From the NCBI RefSeq assembly GCF_025264625.1, contig NZ_CP093313.1:5208001-5272000 (forward strand): a stretch of DNA of 64,000 nucleotides, in the 5' to 3' direction. Source of the DNA: Occallatibacter riparius. Lineage in GTDB: Bacteria > Acidobacteriota > Terriglobia > Terriglobales > Acidobacteriaceae. The position numbers and the translations under genes were made by a program. This document shows, piece by piece, positions 35,785-44,801 of the stretch (its first letter is position 1; each line of letters opens with the position of its first letter). The notes beneath the pieces were generated by a model. That model did no database searches. It was not told where the DNA came from and worked only from the letters and a program-made list of their open reading frames with translations.

Positions 35785-36813
35785 ATGGCTACAGCATTCA
35801 TGAACCAAGCGGATCCTCGTTCGGGTCGAGGGCCCGCACTCTGGAACATCTTTAGAAAGTTGCAGATTTGGTGGTTGTTCCTGATTGCTTCAGGCGCCAT
35901 CCTGACGATTCTGCTGCTGTATGCCCATCACCGCCAGGATTCTGTGGCAATCGTGGATGCGAGATACCCTCACGCTTCAGAGGCAACCCTGTTGGCTCTC
36001 ATGACGACGGGCGCGCTGTTCCTCGCCGGCATCCTTCTCAGCACGATTAAGACGGAGAGAAAAGCGGCGAAGGAGCAAATGTGGGATCATCCGTTCGTCT
36101 GGATGGCCCGCCTGCGCTGCATGATGGCCCTCGGCATCACCGTCCTGATAGGCTTTGCCGTCGCGCACAGGGACGCTAATCCCGTCGCCATTGCCTGCGT
36201 AGCTATTCTCACAGCGGGGGCTGCGTGGGTAGCGGGGATGCTCCTGGGCTTCATTTTTGGTCTGCCCCAGCCGTCCCCCAAGCCTCAGATTTCGGCCCCA
36301 AATCAACCGCCCCTGGCAGCCAACTCAAACCAGCCTGATCCATCTCAGGCGGCTTCCAAGCCTCAAGCCTTGACTTCAAATCAATCGGCCTCGGCAGCCA
36401 ACTCAAACCAGCCTGATCCATCTCAGGCGGCTTCCAAGCTTCAGACTCCAGCTACAGATCAACCGGTCCCGGCAGCCGATGCAACGAAACAGGATTCGCA
36501 CCCACCCACAAACTTGGATCAGATCGGTGATTGGCTGACCAAGCTAATCCTCGGTGCAGGACTAACCCAGATCGCCAAACTTCCAGGCGGTTTGGACCAG
36601 CTCGGTACGTACATCGGCAGCAATATGGGATCCGGAAATGATTTCAAGCTGGTGGCAATGGCCATTTGTGTCTTTTTTCCCGCCTGCGGCTTCTTGTTCG
36701 GTTATATCTGGGGAAGGATTTTCTTGCCCGGCGCCTTCCGCTTGCCGGACGTCTTGCGACTTTCCCCAGAAAGTCCCGGCATTCATCGGGAACTGAAAAC
36801 GACCGCTCCGTAG
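35785..36813 (+). CDS. Membrane protein with a repeated cytoplasmic or periplasmic linker
   Basis: The 342-aa product is not recognised. Helices lie at about 28-47, 69-86, 114-130, 135-158 and 292-314 (FKLVAMAICVFFPACGFLFG). Between them, from residue 165 to 240, is a Pro/Gln/Ser linker made of degenerate 26-residue units, each with a form of ANSNQPDPSQAASK. A segment GDWLTKLILGAGLTQIAKLP follows, which looks amphipathic. A good AAAGGAG site precedes the ATG. It stands alone, with a terminator-like hairpin downstream. Function is unknown. Confidence 0.65.
   Translation: MATAFMNQADPRSGRGPALWNIFRKLQIWWLFLIASGAILTILLLYAHHRQDSVAIVDARYPHASEATLLALMTTGALFLAGILLSTIKTERKAAKEQMWDHPFVWMARLRCMMALGITVLIGFAVAHRDANPVAIACVAILTAGAAWVAGMLLGFIFGLPQPSPKPQISAPNQPPLAANSNQPDPSQAASKPQALTSNQSASAANSNQPDPSQAASKLQTPATDQPVPAADATKQDSHPPTNLDQIGDWLTKLILGAGLTQIAKLPGGLDQLGTYIGSNMGSGNDFKLVAMAICVFFPACGFLFGYIWGRIFLPGAFRLPDVLRLSPESPGIHRELKTTAP
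36283..36500 (+). repeat. Degenerate 78-bp tandem repeat inside the membrane protein gene
   Basis: A 47-base block beginning GGCAGCCAACTCAAACCAGC occurs at 36315 and again at 36393, a period of 78 bases that keeps the frame. Looser copies flank them. The near identity of the two central copies suggests a recent duplication and length variation among relatives. Confidence 0.7.
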
Positions 36814-36845
36814 TCAGACGGACTGCCGACGAGCGCTCCTGGTAG

Positions 36846-36875
36846 AGAGGGCGGCGATGTCCTCTGCTCTTTTTT
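36846..36875 (+). terminator. Probable Rho-independent terminator
   Basis: AGAGG and CCTCT arms enclose ten bases and are followed within four bases by six T. It lies 33 bases after the stop at 36813. The stem is short, so efficiency may be modest. Confidence 0.5.
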
Positions 36876-37317
36876 AGGCTCCTCCGGGGCTCATCGAAAG
36901 ATTCGACGCTTTCCTCTTCGCGATGGAACTGGTAGCTGGTGGTGTGTCAGCCAGGATCCGTTGATCCAGCGGGCGGTCTTCTCAATTATCGAGAGCAGAC
37001 CGGGTCACTCATGCACAGGACTTCGACCCTGATGAGCTGGATCCGATGGGTGGACAGCGCGAGTGGTCGAGTAGGTCCGGAATGCCGCGCCTGCGATTGA
37101 GTTCGCTGGTTCGTGTGATGATGTTCGATCGACTGGAATGAAAATCTGCCTGAGGCATTAGTGAGTGCATTGGCGATGGTGCGCCAGTTAAGCATGGCTT
37201 CCGTCCAGACTGCGACGACTTGTCAGGTCAGCCTGTAGATGATGGCTGAGGGATTTGCGCGCAGAAATGCCTACCCACGTTCTGACCTATCGCATCAGAC
37301 TTGCGCGTACCGCGCTT
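36876..37317. other. 440-base gap without a gene
   Basis: No reliable frame, RNA gene or repeat is recognised here between the membrane protein and the end of the propeller gene. Confidence 0.4.
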
Positions 37318-39168
37318 TCAATGACTGCTTGCGAACTGGTGCGGTGGAACTCGCTGCCATCCGGGTGCACCGTCCTCCCATTGGTTGTCCGTGAGCTGTT
37401 CGACCCCGGTGCCGTCGGAGCGCATTACGAAGATCTCGCCGTAAGGCTGTGGCGCATCGGTGTACGCCGCTTCATCTTTGAAGCCCATCCTGGAACTTGC
37501 AAACGCGATGTACTCACCATCGGGCGACCAGGTCATATGAGCGTCGTTGCCATTCCCGTTCGTCAGACGCTTCAGATCGCTGCCGTCCGGCCTTATGGTG
37601 TAGACGTCGTAGGTCTCACCGGGCGCGTAGTTTCCCCCGGAAAGACGCGCAAACATGATCAGGTCACCGCGTGGAGACCACAGCGGAAAGTTGTCATATC
37701 CATCGGTCAGCTTCATGACACCTTTCGTCTCCAGGTCCATGATGCGCAGACCCATCCCTTCGCGGCTGAACGTTCGATACACGAATCGCTTTCCGTCCGG
37801 AGCAAAAGAGGGAAATGCGTTATTGCCTGCGCCGTCGGTCAGTTCCTGGAATCCGGTTCCATCGGCATTCACAACCGCCACCTTCGCCCCGCCATTGATG
37901 CGATCGTCAGGCTTCAAAAACTCAGAATGGAACCCATCAAAAAACGCCGCGAACTGACCGATGCCGAAGAGTATCTTGCGGCCGTCCGGCGACCACGATC
38001 CTGCCAGCGCGTTGTTGGTCTTGTCTTGATAAACCACCTGGGAGGCGCCTGTCGCCACCGTCGTCACGGTGATGGCAGAGGTGCTTACACCGCCGTTCGG
38101 ACCACCAGTCGTTGCGAATTGCGTGCCCGAGGGATTGAAGGAGGGAAGAGTCCCGCCCACAACTTTCAGATCGTATCGCGAGTCCCGGCTGAAGACTTTC
38201 AACATCGGTACGGATTGCCCGGAAACGCGTCTGTGAAAGACGACCAGTTTCCCATCGGGCGACCAGGATGCCGTCCGGATGGCCCCTCGTGGACCTCGGC
38301 GACCGCTGAGGTAATAAATGCCGGGCTCTGACGTGCCTTTGCGTATATAGCCGATGTCATTCTGGCCAAGCGGAGACGGATTGATCTTCACGCCCGCAGC
38401 CGGCAGTTCGGCGGTTGCGCCTATCCCGGTATCGACTGACAGAAGGCGCGTGTCATTGCCCGGCTCAGGATTCGGCATCCGGTTCGGCAGCGTTTGCTGG
38501 GCAGTCATGCAATACGCGACTACGCGACGGCTGTCGGTCATCCACTTCGGGCTTCCGCAGAAATCCTGGTTCACAGGTACTTTCTTCAAGCCAGAGCCGT
38601 CAGGGTGCACTATATAAAGATCGGTCATCTGAAGGCGCTCCCACCGGCCCTCGCTGAAAGGCATAGGCTTCCCACGTCCAGACGAAAACGCAATCCATTT
38701 TCCGTCTGGCGACCATGCGGGGCGATAATCGCCGCCTGCCCCCGTCGTCAGTCTATGCACGCTCAGCGACACTATATCCAGCACCCAAAGATTCGCGGTT
38801 CCGCCTTCACGTGTACTGACGAAGACCAGCTTCTGACTATCTGGCGAGAAAGCAGCCTGATCGTCATAGGCCGGATCGGTTGTCAGTGCCTTCAGACCGC
38901 TGCCATCGGGTTTTACTTGGAAAAGATCCGCCGATCCATTTCGTTCGGAAGTGAACACGATCGATTTGCCATCCGGCGACCACACCGCGTCATAGTCATC
39001 CTCAGAGTTGGGAAGGAGAGGATGCTCGCCGCTGCCGTCGGATGCGGCCACGAAAATACGTGGATGGCCACCTCGCAACTCGACCCGGTTAAACGCAATG
39101 GTGGGTGCGCTGGGTCCCTGGGCACCCAGCAGCATGAGGCCAGCAACTGCAACCAGAATGGAACGCAT
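37318..39168 (-). CDS. TolB-like WD40/PD40 beta-propeller exported protein
   Basis: This product is about 616 aa with a signal peptide (RSILVAVAGLMLLGAQGPSA) when started at the ATG at 39168; an in-frame ATG ten codons upstream is less fitting. It has about ten PD40 blades, each with a form of WSPDGKSIVFTSERNGSADL or FSPDSQKLVFVSTREGGTAN, and ends in blades GEYIAFASSRMGFKDEA and GEIFVMRSDGTGVEQLTDNQ. Such propellers are exported scaffolds or the N-terminal part of peptidases; no peptidase domain follows. It is probably periplasmic. Neither start has a clear ribosome site. Confidence 0.8.
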   Translation of the reverse strand: MRSILVAVAGLMLLGAQGPSAPTIAFNRVELRGGHPRIFVAASDGSGEHPLLPNSEDDYDAVWSPDGKSIVFTSERNGSADLFQVKPDGSGLKALTTDPAYDDQAAFSPDSQKLVFVSTREGGTANLWVLDIVSLSVHRLTTGAGGDYRPAWSPDGKWIAFSSGRGKPMPFSEGRWERLQMTDLYIVHPDGSGLKKVPVNQDFCGSPKWMTDSRRVVAYCMTAQQTLPNRMPNPEPGNDTRLLSVDTGIGATAELPAAGVKINPSPLGQNDIGYIRKGTSEPGIYYLSGRRGPRGAIRTASWSPDGKLVVFHRRVSGQSVPMLKVFSRDSRYDLKVVGGTLPSFNPSGTQFATTGGPNGGVSTSAITVTTVATGASQVVYQDKTNNALAGSWSPDGRKILFGIGQFAAFFDGFHSEFLKPDDRINGGAKVAVVNADGTGFQELTDGAGNNAFPSFAPDGKRFVYRTFSREGMGLRIMDLETKGVMKLTDGYDNFPLWSPRGDLIMFARLSGGNYAPGETYDVYTIRPDGSDLKRLTNGNGNDAHMTWSPDGEYIAFASSRMGFKDEAAYTDAPQPYGEIFVMRSDGTGVEQLTDNQWEDGAPGWQRVPPHQFASSH

Positions 39169-39370
39169 CGCGAAAGTATATCGCTGAGATATTCGCATCG
39201 TCGTTGAAATAATGTGCTCATACCGCGATCGAATGCGGCGAGCCTGCGCTTGAGCTGCTAAGCCCTGAGGGTCGGTATCAACTACGGAGCCGGACTAGTC
39301 GGCCGTCGATTCTCGAGAACAGGCCAAAGCGCTCATCGAGACCTCGCCTATATCCGGAGGAGTCAACCAA

Positions 39371-40100
39371 CTGTGATGGCCAACACAGAGGCCGGACTTC
39401 CCATCGGCGCACAATCTCCCTTCTGCCCCCTCTTCGGCGGCAAGGGAGAGTTATGCCCATGCGTCTGACATCCACCCTCACCCGTATCGGCAGAGGAGAA
39501 GGAGGCACGCCCCCACACCCTCCCCCCTCCCGGACCGGAAGGGCGGCCTTATTCAGAAAAGTGCATCCGAAAGCGACTCTCCACCCCCCGACAAAGGGAA
39601 GCGGGAGAGCCGAATGGGAATCCACGGCGGAGAGCAGTGGCACCCCCCACCCCCTCCCCCAGTCCGGTGGATGGGCGGAGGTCACAACACTGGAGCAGTT
39701 CACTCCAGAACGGACCGCGCAGCGGCCCGGCGAATACCCCACCCCTCCCCCCTCCGGCATCGTCGGACGGGAACATCCAAGTTGGGGAACAAGCAGCGCG
39801 ACGCAGGGGCACCCCCCACCCCCATACGACGGTCTGGGAGTGCGAACCAGGAGCCGAACATTCCAGAACGGACCAGCTTCGGGGCCTCAGCGGGTACCCC
39901 ACCCACCCCACCCTGGAAGCGAATCCGCGCGCAACAAAGGGGCAGGGAAATACCCCACCCCCCCGGGAGCTACGCAAACCGGAGGCACCCACCCTCCCCT
40001 TGTCACCTCAAGGAGAGGAGCCGGCGATCGGATGTTAACTGTAAGGTAAGGGTACCCCCTCCCCTTTCATTCTTCGTTTATTCGCCTCTTCTGTGCATGT
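39371..40100 (+). repeat. C-tract-rich intergenic repeat element, copy 1
   Basis: An ordered element that recurs inverted at 45399-44950. It starts with a small hairpin (CTGTG, CACAG at 39371-39388), then CATCGGCGCACAATCTCCC paired with GGCAAGGGAGAGTTATGCCC (about 39402-39458), then GTCTGACATCC. Next come seven or eight pyrimidine blocks starting GCACCC or TACCCC, about 40-90 bases apart (from about 39510 to 40063). Between them recur TTCCAGAACGGACC and ACTCCAGAACGGACC. It closes with GTTAACTGTAAGGTAAGGG and a T-rich stretch. Open frames across it are products of the repeat composition and are not called genes. Confidence 0.7.
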
Positions 40101-40203
40101 AAACCACACAAACAAGTACACTAATGGAATCGTCTACCGTGCCTCGATGGAGATTTTCGGAGTGGTGCAGTGAGTGGGCAAAGATAACGGATGAGTAACA
40201 CTA

Positions 40204-41094
40204 TCAAAGCTGACCGGTCAGCTCCGTTATCCGACGCGTCAGGCTCATGGCATCGTGGGGCGCCCGGACCTTCACGTCATCATCGAAGTAGACGAACACA
40301 TCCCGCGCCGCCTGCTTCGGCCCCGGCTCAGGATGCATCCGCACTCCGTCCGTGACCTCCTCGCCGCGCGACCAAGCCAGCACTCGCTGCGCCCAGCTTT
40401 CGATCCCGGCCTCGTCGTATCCGTTCGGATAGACCTCTTCATTCCCATGCAGCCGGCAATAGACGAAGTCCGCCGTCACATCCATCATCCGCGGCCACTT
40501 GTCCGTATCGGCGACAACCCCGGCGACCTGGTACTTGCGCAGCAGGGAAATATACTCCGACGTCGCGAAACTCTTGTTGCGCGCCTCCACCGCATGGCGC
40601 AGCGGCAGGTCCTCTTCCACTTCGAGCCACGACCGTTCGGCCATCCACTCATCGCGCTGCTTCGCATAGGCGGCCGCCTGCTCGTGCGTGTGCGGCAGCA
40701 GCGCCAGGAACTCCTCCAGGCGCTGGGGATCGAACTTGAAATTCGGCGGAAGCTGCCACAGGATCGGCCCAAGCTTCCTGCCCAGCCTCAGCAACCCCTG
40801 TGCCAGGAAGTTCGCCAGCGGAGTAGCCACGTTCTCCAGCTTTCTTATATGAGTGATGAACTGCGTACCCTTGACCGAGAAGACGAAGTCATCCGGCGTC
40901 TCCTTGCTCCAGTCAAGATAGCTCTTGGGCTTCTGGAGGGAATAGAACGTCCCGTTCAGCTCGATCGAGTTAAGCTGCCGCGAGGCGTACTCGAGCTCGC
41001 GCCGTTGCGCGAGCTTCTCCGGATAGAAGGTTCCGCGCCAGTCATCATAGCGCCAGCCGGACATTCCGATGCGTATCTGTCCACGTTCAGTCAT
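40204..41094 (-). CDS. DUF72 family protein
   Basis: The 296-aa product has the DUF72 TIM-barrel pattern: IRIGMSGWRYDDWRGTFYPE at the start, LEYASRQLNSIELNGTFYSL, SVKGTQFITHIRKL, GPILWQLPPNFKFDPQRLEE, VADFVYCRLHGNEE and VFVYFDDDVKVRAPHDAMSL. The family is widespread and structurally related to xylose-isomerase-like barrels, but no reaction is established. It is monocistronic by spacing, lying between the C-tract element and a small operon. Confidence 0.9.
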   Translation of the reverse strand: MTERGQIRIGMSGWRYDDWRGTFYPEKLAQRRELEYASRQLNSIELNGTFYSLQKPKSYLDWSKETPDDFVFSVKGTQFITHIRKLENVATPLANFLAQGLLRLGRKLGPILWQLPPNFKFDPQRLEEFLALLPHTHEQAAAYAKQRDEWMAERSWLEVEEDLPLRHAVEARNKSFATSEYISLLRKYQVAGVVADTDKWPRMMDVTADFVYCRLHGNEEVYPNGYDEAGIESWAQRVLAWSRGEEVTDGVRMHPEPGPKQAARDVFVYFDDDVKVRAPHDAMSLTRRITELTGQL

Positions 41095-41193
41095 GGGCGG
41101 GAAGGGAAGTTGGCTTTACCGCAGGCGTGCCAACGCAGCCGTGCCAACATTGTCCCATGTCACGGCCGGTTGGAGAGAAGGGAAGCGGCGAGG

Positions 41194-41430
41194 CTATGCG
41201 TCCAGCACCGCACTTTGTCGAGCCGGCCTCTTCGAGAAAAGCCGGAGCACCCAGTGCCCCTTCCACATCCACAGCCCTGTCATCACCATAATCGGCAGAA
41301 ACACATACCGCGTCGGCCCTGCATACTGCGGAATCTTGTCAAACGGACTGTAGATGTACCCCACAATCGGAATGGCAAGGACGACGTGAATCCAGCGGAA
41401 GATCACCCGTTGCGTAGCATTGCTGATCAT
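41194..41430 (-). CDS. Small membrane protein ending the ArsR operon
   Basis: The 78-aa product starts at the ATG at 41430 with a GGAGG site six bases upstream; the longer open frame overlaps the SRPBCC gene and is not used. Two hydrophobic helices are seen (FRWIHVVLAIPIVGYIYSPF and YVFLPIMVMTGLWMWKGHWV) with a basic C-terminal tail. It resembles small uncharacterised membrane proteins found beside SRPBCC/VOC genes. It closes the order ArsR-VOC-SRPBCC-membrane protein. Confidence 0.75.
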   Translation of the reverse strand: MISNATQRVIFRWIHVVLAIPIVGYIYSPFDKIPQYAGPTRYVFLPIMVMTGLWMWKGHWVLRLFSKRPARQSAVLDA

Positions 41431-41453
41431 TGAGACCTCCGATAAAGATGTTC

Positions 41454-42014
41454 TTACTGCGCCGCCGGCGGCTGCCATTTTGGCGATTCGATCCCGAACT
41501 GTTCCGCGTATTCGGCGTTCAGCCGCTGCCAATCGAACTTAAGAGCGTCGCTCCCAACCGTACGGCCGATGGGATTCCGGTCGAGAAGGCGATCGAGCAC
41601 GTCGAGACAAATGTGCCAACCAGCCGCCCCCCACGCAATGAAGCGCCGATCGATGTTGTGCCACAGCGTTAACCGTGTGCCGGTCCCAACTGGCTGAAGC
41701 TCCCACCGAAGGTTGCTTTCACCCCAGCTGTATTCGAGTAGCCTGGGCGCTTCCGCCCGCTTCACTGAAGTCTCAAACACTGTGGGCTTCGGCGTCCTCG
41801 CCATCGACATCGTCACCGGACCGACGGAGGACAAATTACGGTCGGCGTCGAACGGAGCCCACTCGCTGAGCTGCGCGGGATCTGTCAGCGCCTCCCACAC
41901 CATCTCCGGTGCATGGCGCAGCTCCCGAACGAGGACGAGGGTCCACTTGTCTCCGTCTTTCTCTACCCGCGCTCCGCCGGCGGGCCCCGGCACATACTTC
42001 ATACGATCGGTCAT
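41454..42014 (-). CDS. SRPBCC (AHSA1-like) domain protein
   Basis: The 186-aa product has the Bet v 1-like fold of the AHSA1 group: VRELRHAPEMVWEALTDPAQ, LSEWAPFDADRN, RLLEYSWGESNLRWELQPVG, TGTRLTLWHNIDRRF and a helical end (GWHICLDVLDRLL). In bacteria these are ligand-binding proteins, usually partnered with ArsR-type regulators as here. It starts six bases after the VOC gene, so they are coupled. Confidence 0.87.
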   Translation of the reverse strand: MTDRMKYVPGPAGGARVEKDGDKWTLVLVRELRHAPEMVWEALTDPAQLSEWAPFDADRNLSSVGPVTMSMARTPKPTVFETSVKRAEAPRLLEYSWGESNLRWELQPVGTGTRLTLWHNIDRRFIAWGAAGWHICLDVLDRLLDRNPIGRTVGSDALKFDWQRLNAEYAEQFGIESPKWQPPAAQ

Positions 42015-42020
42015 TTCCGT

Positions 42021-42413
42021 CTACCACCCCTTGAGCTGCGTGATCTGAACCAGATTTCCGCAGGTGTCCTTGAGCATCGCAATCCAGGCGTACTGCACAT
42101 CCGTAGGACGCATCGTAAATTGGGCCCCCCGGCCCTTGATACTTTCGTACTCGGTCTTAAGATTGTCGGTAAAGACATTGGCCGCCGGCTGATTCTGCTG
42201 GAAGATGGCCTGCTGGTACGCAGCGGCCGCTGGATTGTTGTTCAAAGCCAATTGCAGCTCGGTGCCGGCTGGATCCTCGGCCGAGGTTACGGTTAGCCAC
42301 CGATACGTGCCATTACTGAAATCGCTCTTCTTCGCAAAACCTAATACCTCCGTATAGAAGCGAAGGGCTTTCTCCTGATCGTCGACATACACGCTGCTCA
42401 GTTTGATCTTCAT
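42021..42413 (-). CDS. VOC family (glyoxalase-like) protein in the ArsR operon
   Basis: A 130-aa VOC-fold protein: IKLSSVYVDDQEKALRFYTE, VLGFAKKSDF, a central ELQLALN and the late MLKDTCGNLVQITQL. The family includes metal-dependent lyases and dioxygenases. His near the start is replaced by Ser here, so one usual metal ligand seems missing. It has a GAGGA site. The partner genes suggest a small-molecule sensing or detoxifying unit, not metal resistance. Confidence 0.88.
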   Translation of the reverse strand: MKIKLSSVYVDDQEKALRFYTEVLGFAKKSDFSNGTYRWLTVTSAEDPAGTELQLALNNNPAAAAYQQAIFQQNQPAANVFTDNLKTEYESIKGRGAQFTMRPTDVQYAWIAMLKDTCGNLVQITQLKGW

Positions 42414-42445
42414 CGGATTCCTCGTCTTTTCGGATTGGGGCTGCG

Positions 42446-42790
42446 TTACGTGTTTTCGGTGGTGGAGTCTCCGCTCGTTCGAACCCGCTCCATGTTGTCC
42501 AGGTGGCGTTCAAGCGCATCCACGTGCGTCGACCAGAACCGGCGGAACTGGGAAAGCCAGGCATCAACCTCCTGGAACGGTTCCGGCCTGAGCCGATAAA
42601 GCCGGCGCTGCGCGTCCACGCTAGACTCAACGAAGCCGGCCTCGCGTAGTACACGCAAGTGTTTCGAGACAGTCGGCTGAGACATGCGAAGCTGACGCTC
42701 GATCTCTCCAACCGACTGCTCAGAGATGACCAGTAAGCTGAGGATTGCTCGACGGTTCGGTTCAGCGATGATTTCGAAGGCTGAGTCCAC
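42446..42790 (-). CDS. ArsR family transcriptional regulator, first gene of the VOC/SRPBCC operon
   Basis: The 114-aa winged-helix protein (IIAEPNRRAILSLLVISEQS, VGEIERQLRMSQPTVSKHLR, VLREAGFVESSVDAQRRLYR) has no cysteine, so it is not a thiol-based metal sensor. It is of the kind paired with AHSA1-like proteins. The start is GTG, and a promoter with an inverted repeat ends six bases upstream, so the message may be nearly leaderless and self-repressed. Confidence 0.92.
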   Translation of the reverse strand: MDSAFEIIAEPNRRAILSLLVISEQSVGEIERQLRMSQPTVSKHLRVLREAGFVESSVDAQRRLYRLRPEPFQEVDAWLSQFRRFWSTHVDALERHLDNMERVRTSGDSTTENT

Positions 42791-42795
42791 AAAAC

Positions 42796-42827
42796 ATTAT
42801 ATACACGTATAGGTATATACACGTCAA
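42796..42827 (-). promoter_or_regulatory. Promoter with embedded operator for the ArsR operon
   Basis: On the minus strand TTGACG (42827-42822) and TATAAT (42801-42796) are 20 bases apart; a TGTATA with a 16-base spacer is another -10 choice. The spacer holds TATATAC (42798-42804) and GTATATA (42813-42819) as inverted arms, and TATATACACGT repeats directly with a 16-base period. This is a fitting site for the ArsR dimer. Confidence 0.6.
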
Positions 42828-42952
42828 GGCATAAGAGGCCTTAGATACAATGAATGTCCGATAACAGATATTCTGGACAGTAGGATCGTCCGTTGAAGCA
42901 GCGGTGCCTGGATCGGATTTTCAATCGCTACTCGCTCCCCTTTTGGAGGGGC

Positions 42953-43444
42953 TCACATCTTGTAGCGGCTGCCCAAGTCTTCGTCGTTGAGGCCTTCGAG
43001 CCAGCCACGCAGTTGCTCGCTGTTCTGGCCTTCTGACGTGGCGGAACCGCTGATCCTGGCGGATTGCAGCACCTGCTCGGTGACATAGATGGGACAGTCG
43101 AAGCGGAGTGCCAGGGCTATGGCGTCAGACGGGCGGGCGTCGACCATAACGGATTCGTCGCCCTGCCGGAGCCACAGCACGGCAAAGAATGTATCTTCCC
43201 TAATCTCAGTAATTACAACCTTTTCCAAACCGCCATTCAAGTGATGGACGAGGTTTCTGGTCAGGTCGTGGGTCAGGGGCCGAGGCGCCGAGACCTTTTC
43301 AAGCTCAATGGCGATGGCGTTGGCTTCGAAGATCCCGACCCAGATGGGCATGACTGCATCGGAGGCGGGGTCCTTCAGGACGACGATCGGCATATTGGTG
43401 GCGGGGTCCATCATGAGTCCGCGAATTCTGACTTCGACGTCCAT
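42953..43444 (-). CDS. Bifunctional nuclease (BFN/DUF151) family protein
   Basis: The 163-aa product has the whole BFN domain: VRIRGLMMDPATNMPIVVLK, LPIWVGIFEANAIAIELEKV-type block, LTHDLTRNLVHHL, and VDARPSDAIALALRF. Plant members cut RNA and DNA; bacterial ones are little studied. It follows miaB by 37 bases with a GGGGG site, an arrangement seen in other acidobacteria and thermophiles. A role in tRNA or RNA metabolism is only suggested by that pairing. Confidence 0.92.
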   Translation of the reverse strand: MDVEVRIRGLMMDPATNMPIVVLKDPASDAVMPIWVGIFEANAIAIELEKVSAPRPLTHDLTRNLVHHLNGGLEKVVITEIREDTFFAVLWLRQGDESVMVDARPSDAIALALRFDCPIYVTEQVLQSARISGSATSEGQNSEQLRGWLEGLNDEDLGSRYKM

Positions 43445-43481
43445 TTCAATCCCCCTCTCTCAGTTTCGATGCTCCAGGCCT

Positions 43482-44801
43482 TTAGACTGCTTCGCCTACA
43501 AGGCTGTTTGGGTGGGTGGCCGTGATCTTCACTTGCAGGTAACTGCCGGGGGCGGGTGCGATTGGATTCGGCCAGGTGAAGTTGACGGGCTTGTTCTGGC
43601 TGCTGCGGCCGGAGATTTGCCCGCGTGCCACGTTCTGCCCCTCAACCATCACTTCTATTACCTCGCCTAAGTGATTCGCGTAATTCGCCCTTTGTATCTC
43701 GCGCTGACGATCAAGCAGTACTTGAAGCCGGTGCGCCTTCTCGGATTCCGGTATGGAGTCGATCATGACCAAGGCCGGCGTGTTGGGCCGGGCCGAGTAC
43801 TTGAATCCGAAGACGCCATCGTACTGCACTTCGGCGAGGAGGTCCATGGTCTCGATGAAGTCTTCGGGGGTTTCGCCTGGGAAGCCGACGATGATGTCGG
43901 TCGAGAGTGAGATCCTGCGTTTCGCCGCTTTGATCCAGGAGATGCGCTCAAGGTACCAGTCGCGGGTGTACTCCCGGGCCATGGCTTTCAGTACCCTGCT
44001 TGAGCCGGACTGGACGGGCAGATGGACGTGGTCGCAGAGGGTGGGCACGGAGTCGATGGCTTCGACGATGTCTTTGGTGAAGTGGCGAGGGTGGCTGGTG
44101 GTGAACCGGACGCGGCGGATGCCGGGGACCTGGCCGACTGCGGCGAGGAGTTCGGCGAAGGACAACTTCCCTTCCGGGTCTTTATAGCTGTTGACGTTCT
44201 GTCCGAGGAGCTGGATCTCGGTGTAGCCGAGGTCGGCGATGCGGCGGGCTTCCTCGAGAACCGAGTCGGAGGTGCGGCTGCGCTCTTTTCCGCGGGTGTA
44301 GGGGACGACGCAGTAGGCGCAGAATTTGTCGCAGCCTTCGATGATGGTGATGTAGCCGCGGTAGGGATTCTGGCGCGAGGTGAACTCGGTCTCGAAGGTC
44401 TCGTCGGTCTGGCGGTCGTCGAGGCCGGTGATGCGGTTCTCGCCGGATTCGAGGCGGGCGAGCATCTCGGGCAGCTTGCGGTAGGACGCGGAGCCGGAGA
44501 CGAGCGAGACGTAGGGCGCGCGCTCGAAGATCTTCTCGCCTTCCTGCTGGGCTACGCAGCCGAGGACGCCGAAGCGCTTGCCGGACTTGTAGAGCTTCTT
44601 GTAGTCGTTGAGGCGGTTGAAGACCTTCTGCTCGGCTTTATCGCGGATGGAGCAGGTGTTGTAGAGGATGAGCCCGGCTTCCTCTTCCGAGTTGACCTGG
44701 CGATAGCCCTCACTTTGGAGTGTGCCAATCACCTTCTCGGAGTCATGGGCATTCATCTGGCAGCCGAAGGTCTCAAGGTAGAAGGTTTTTTCGGGTGCCA
44801 T
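43482..44801 (-). CDS. miaB: tRNA-2-methylthio-N6-dimethylallyladenosine synthase
   Basis: MiaB adds a methylthio group to i6A37 of tRNAs reading U-starting codons. The N-terminal UPF0004 domain carries cluster cysteines Cys14, Cys50 and Cys82 (ETFGCQMN, NTCSIRDKAEQKV, VLGCVAQ). The radical SAM site is Cys157, Cys161 and Cys164 (EGCDKFCAYCVVPYTRG). Further blocks are HLPVQSGSSRVLKAMAREYT and DIIVGFPGETPEDF. A TRAM domain ends the protein (GEVIEVMVEGQNVARGQISG). The 439-aa length is standard. It is MiaB rather than MtaB or RimO by the SIRDKAEQK block. Confidence 0.95.
   Translation of the reverse strand: MAPEKTFYLETFGCQMNAHDSEKVIGTLQSEGYRQVNSEEEAGLILYNTCSIRDKAEQKVFNRLNDYKKLYKSGKRFGVLGCVAQQEGEKIFERAPYVSLVSGSASYRKLPEMLARLESGENRITGLDDRQTDETFETEFTSRQNPYRGYITIIEGCDKFCAYCVVPYTRGKERSRTSDSVLEEARRIADLGYTEIQLLGQNVNSYKDPEGKLSFAELLAAVGQVPGIRRVRFTTSHPRHFTKDIVEAIDSVPTLCDHVHLPVQSGSSRVLKAMAREYTRDWYLERISWIKAAKRRISLSTDIIVGFPGETPEDFIETMDLLAEVQYDGVFGFKYSARPNTPALVMIDSIPESEKAHRLQVLLDRQREIQRANYANHLGEVIEVMVEGQNVARGQISGRSSQNKPVNFTWPNPIAPAPGSYLQVKITATHPNSLVGEAV

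Noticed and set aside
36986..37195. Minus-strand 69-codon frame near a possible transposase remnant
   Set aside because: No transposase motif, terminal repeat or target duplication was found; composition looks non-coding.
39453..40102. Long open frames rich in Pro, Gly and His across the C-tract region
   Set aside because: Several frames are open on both strands at once because of the repeated C tracts; no ribosome sites or domains are seen, and the second element copy does not keep any of the frames.
42446..42790. Calling this ArsR protein an arsenic sensor because ars genes lie in the window
   Set aside because: It has no cysteine and its operon codes for VOC and SRPBCC proteins; the true arsenic sensor is at 50745.
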